Positions 63,159 through 64,000 of a DNA stretch of 64,000 nt are shown here, one piece after another. This stretch comes from Anaerobacillus alkaliphilus (GTDB lineage: Bacteria; Bacillota; Bacilli; Bacillales; Anaerobacillaceae). Each line of letters begins with the position of its first letter. Position 1 is the stretch's first letter. Location: positions 1 through 64,000 of the forward strand of contig NZ_QOUX01000001.1 in assembly GCF_004116265.1 (NCBI RefSeq), read 5' to 3'. The translations under genes and the position numbers were made by a program. Below the pieces are notes generated by a model. It ran no database searches. It was not told where the DNA came from and saw only the letters and a program-made list of their open reading frames with translations.

Positions 63159-64000
63159 TGTTCTGGCGAAGTGTCGTTGGAAAGCTTTGGTTTACGTTTT
63201 TATTGTTAGTATCGGTAGTTTTAACGGTACTAACAATTATGCTTTTGCAGTATTTTGAGAAGTTTCATACCGATCAGGCAGAAGAACAACTTACAAATCA
63301 CGCGGTAATGATTGCTTCCATTTTAGAAGAATACGAAACTGAGGAAGCGGCTCTTTCAACAACACAGCGAATCATTGATAACTATGCAATGAAGCTATTG
63401 TTAGTGTTAGATGGTGATGAGTTTTGGTATTATCCAAACGAGAATGATAAAATTCCAGTTGAACTTTTTGAGACAAATCCAGAGTTACTAAAGGTAGTTA
63501 CTGATGGTGAGGTAATTATTACAAGAGGTGACTTTCCTTTTTATTCAGATGGGGAAGAAATTCATAACGAAGTATTAGTTGTCGGTATGCCTATTCAATT
63601 GGTACAAAATCGAACGGGAGTACTTTATCTCTATCAATATTTAGAAGTTGTTGAAGAAGCATTAACCCAAACAAAAAATATTATATTTTTAGCTGCAGGA
63701 ATTGCGATTGTGTTAACAACTATTTTTGCCTTTTTCTTATCCACCAGAATTACGGCCCCACTTCGTAAAATGCGACAAGCTTCTTTAGAAGTCGCAAAAG
63801 GTAATTTTGATACAAAAGTACCTATTTTAACAAGAGACGAAATTGGTTCTCTAGCAATGGCATTTAACCGTATGGGTAGGGTCTTAAACACGAACCTAAC
63901 TGCTTTAAATCAAGAAAAAGAACAGCTATCGAGAATTCTGAGTAGTATGGCAGATGGTGTTATTACCTTAGATCGAAAGGGATGTATTGTAGTTACAAAC
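63158..64000 (+). CDS. resE: sensor histidine kinase ResE (partial, runs off the end)
   Basis: The reading frame begins at the last base of the resD stop codon (TAATG) and stays open to the end of the window (281 codons). It shows an N-terminal membrane segment (about 9-33), an extracytoplasmic sensor domain, a second membrane segment (about 170-192), a HAMP domain (ITAPLRKMRQAS and TRDEIGSLAMAFNRM) and the start of a PAS domain (ILSSMADGVITLDRKG). This is the ResE layout; the histidine and kinase domains lie outside. It pairs with ResD. Confidence 0.93.
   Translation, partial: MFWRSVVGKLWFTFLLLVSVVLTVLTIMLLQYFEKFHTDQAEEQLTNHAVMIASILEEYETEEAALSTTQRIIDNYAMKLLLVLDGDEFWYYPNENDKIPVELFETNPELLKVVTDGEVIITRGDFPFYSDGEEIHNEVLVVGMPIQLVQNRTGVLYLYQYLEVVEEALTQTKNIIFLAAGIAIVLTTIFAFFLSTRITAPLRKMRQASLEVAKGNFDTKVPILTRDEIGSLAMAFNRMGRVLNTNLTALNQEKEQLSRILSSMADGVITLDRKGCIVVTN

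Overview
The window looks like chromosome of a low-GC, endospore-forming member of the Bacillaceae. It carries the sporulation genes spoIIM, dacF, spoIIAA-AB-sigF, a full spoVA operon, dacB and spmAB. From nudF to resE the gene order matches the one I know from Bacillus subtilis, apart from one accessory insertion. A tungsten/molybdenum aldehyde ferredoxin oxidoreductase suggests an anaerobic or facultative lifestyle (an Anaerobacillus-like organism is a guess; species cannot be fixed from the sequence).

Layout. 1-620: end of a 23S rRNA gene, spacer and 5S rRNA. 0.9-6.3 kb: methyltransferase, a ThiF/MoeB-type E1 enzyme, the tungstopterin-type oxidoreductase, MoaD, a second small protein that also ends in Gly-Gly, and an SDR dehydrogenase. 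6.3-8.7 kb: purine permease and xpt behind a guanine riboswitch. 9.2-10.8 kb: citramalate synthase. 10.8-12.35 kb: an IS110-family element with a structured upstream leader that is a candidate bridge RNA, followed by a perfect 46-bp palindrome. 12.5-15.7 kb: a YcgQ/YcgR-type permease pair divergent from a COG0523 metal-chaperone GTPase with a Zur-like site between them. 15.7-19.5 kb: uppP, a TlpA-type thioredoxin, an aldo/keto reductase and a DUF3866 protein. 19.5-24.1 kb: mciZ (antisense), nudF, endonuclease Q, spoIIM, fur with a PerR box, yqzK and xerD. 24.3-28.6 kb: nucleoside salvage (deoB, two tandem purine nucleoside phosphorylases with different active-site residues, pdp). 28.7-36.8 kb: dacF, spoIIA and spoVA operons with recognisable sigma-F, Spo0A/sigma-H and sigma-G sites. 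36.8-40.2 kb: lysine riboswitch-lysA, an NlpC/P60-LysM hydrolase and ppiB. 40.3-44.6 kb: FMN riboswitch-ribD-ribE-ribBA-ribH, with two copies of a roughly 210-bp miniature inverted-repeat element inside the operon. 44.6-47.3 kb: ypuF, scpA, scpB, ypuI. 47.35-55.4 kb: accessory block with DUF2935, an extended superoxide dismutase, a phosphodiesterase lipoprotein, a hypothetical, and a second spoVA operon of the spoVA2/spoVA2mob type (DUF1657, YhcN/YlaJ lipoprotein, SpoVAC, SpoVAD, SpoVAEb, DUF1657, YetF-DUF1657). 55.5-64 kb: dacB-spmA-spmB, rluB, resABC, resD and the first part of resE.

How it works together. Many genes serve spore formation and spore properties: FtsZ control (MciZ), engulfment (SpoIIM), the first forespore sigma factor and its control module, dipicolinate uptake (SpoVA), and cortex and core dehydration (DacB, DacF, SpmAB). 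The second spoVA set is the type linked by published work to higher spore heat resistance. Three ligand-sensing leaders (guanine, lysine, FMN) each end in an intrinsic terminator.

The strongest leads are the miniature element family with exact 8-bp target duplications, the candidate IS110 bridge RNA, the paired Gly-Gly proteins beside an E1 enzyme, and the divergent second purine nucleoside phosphorylase.
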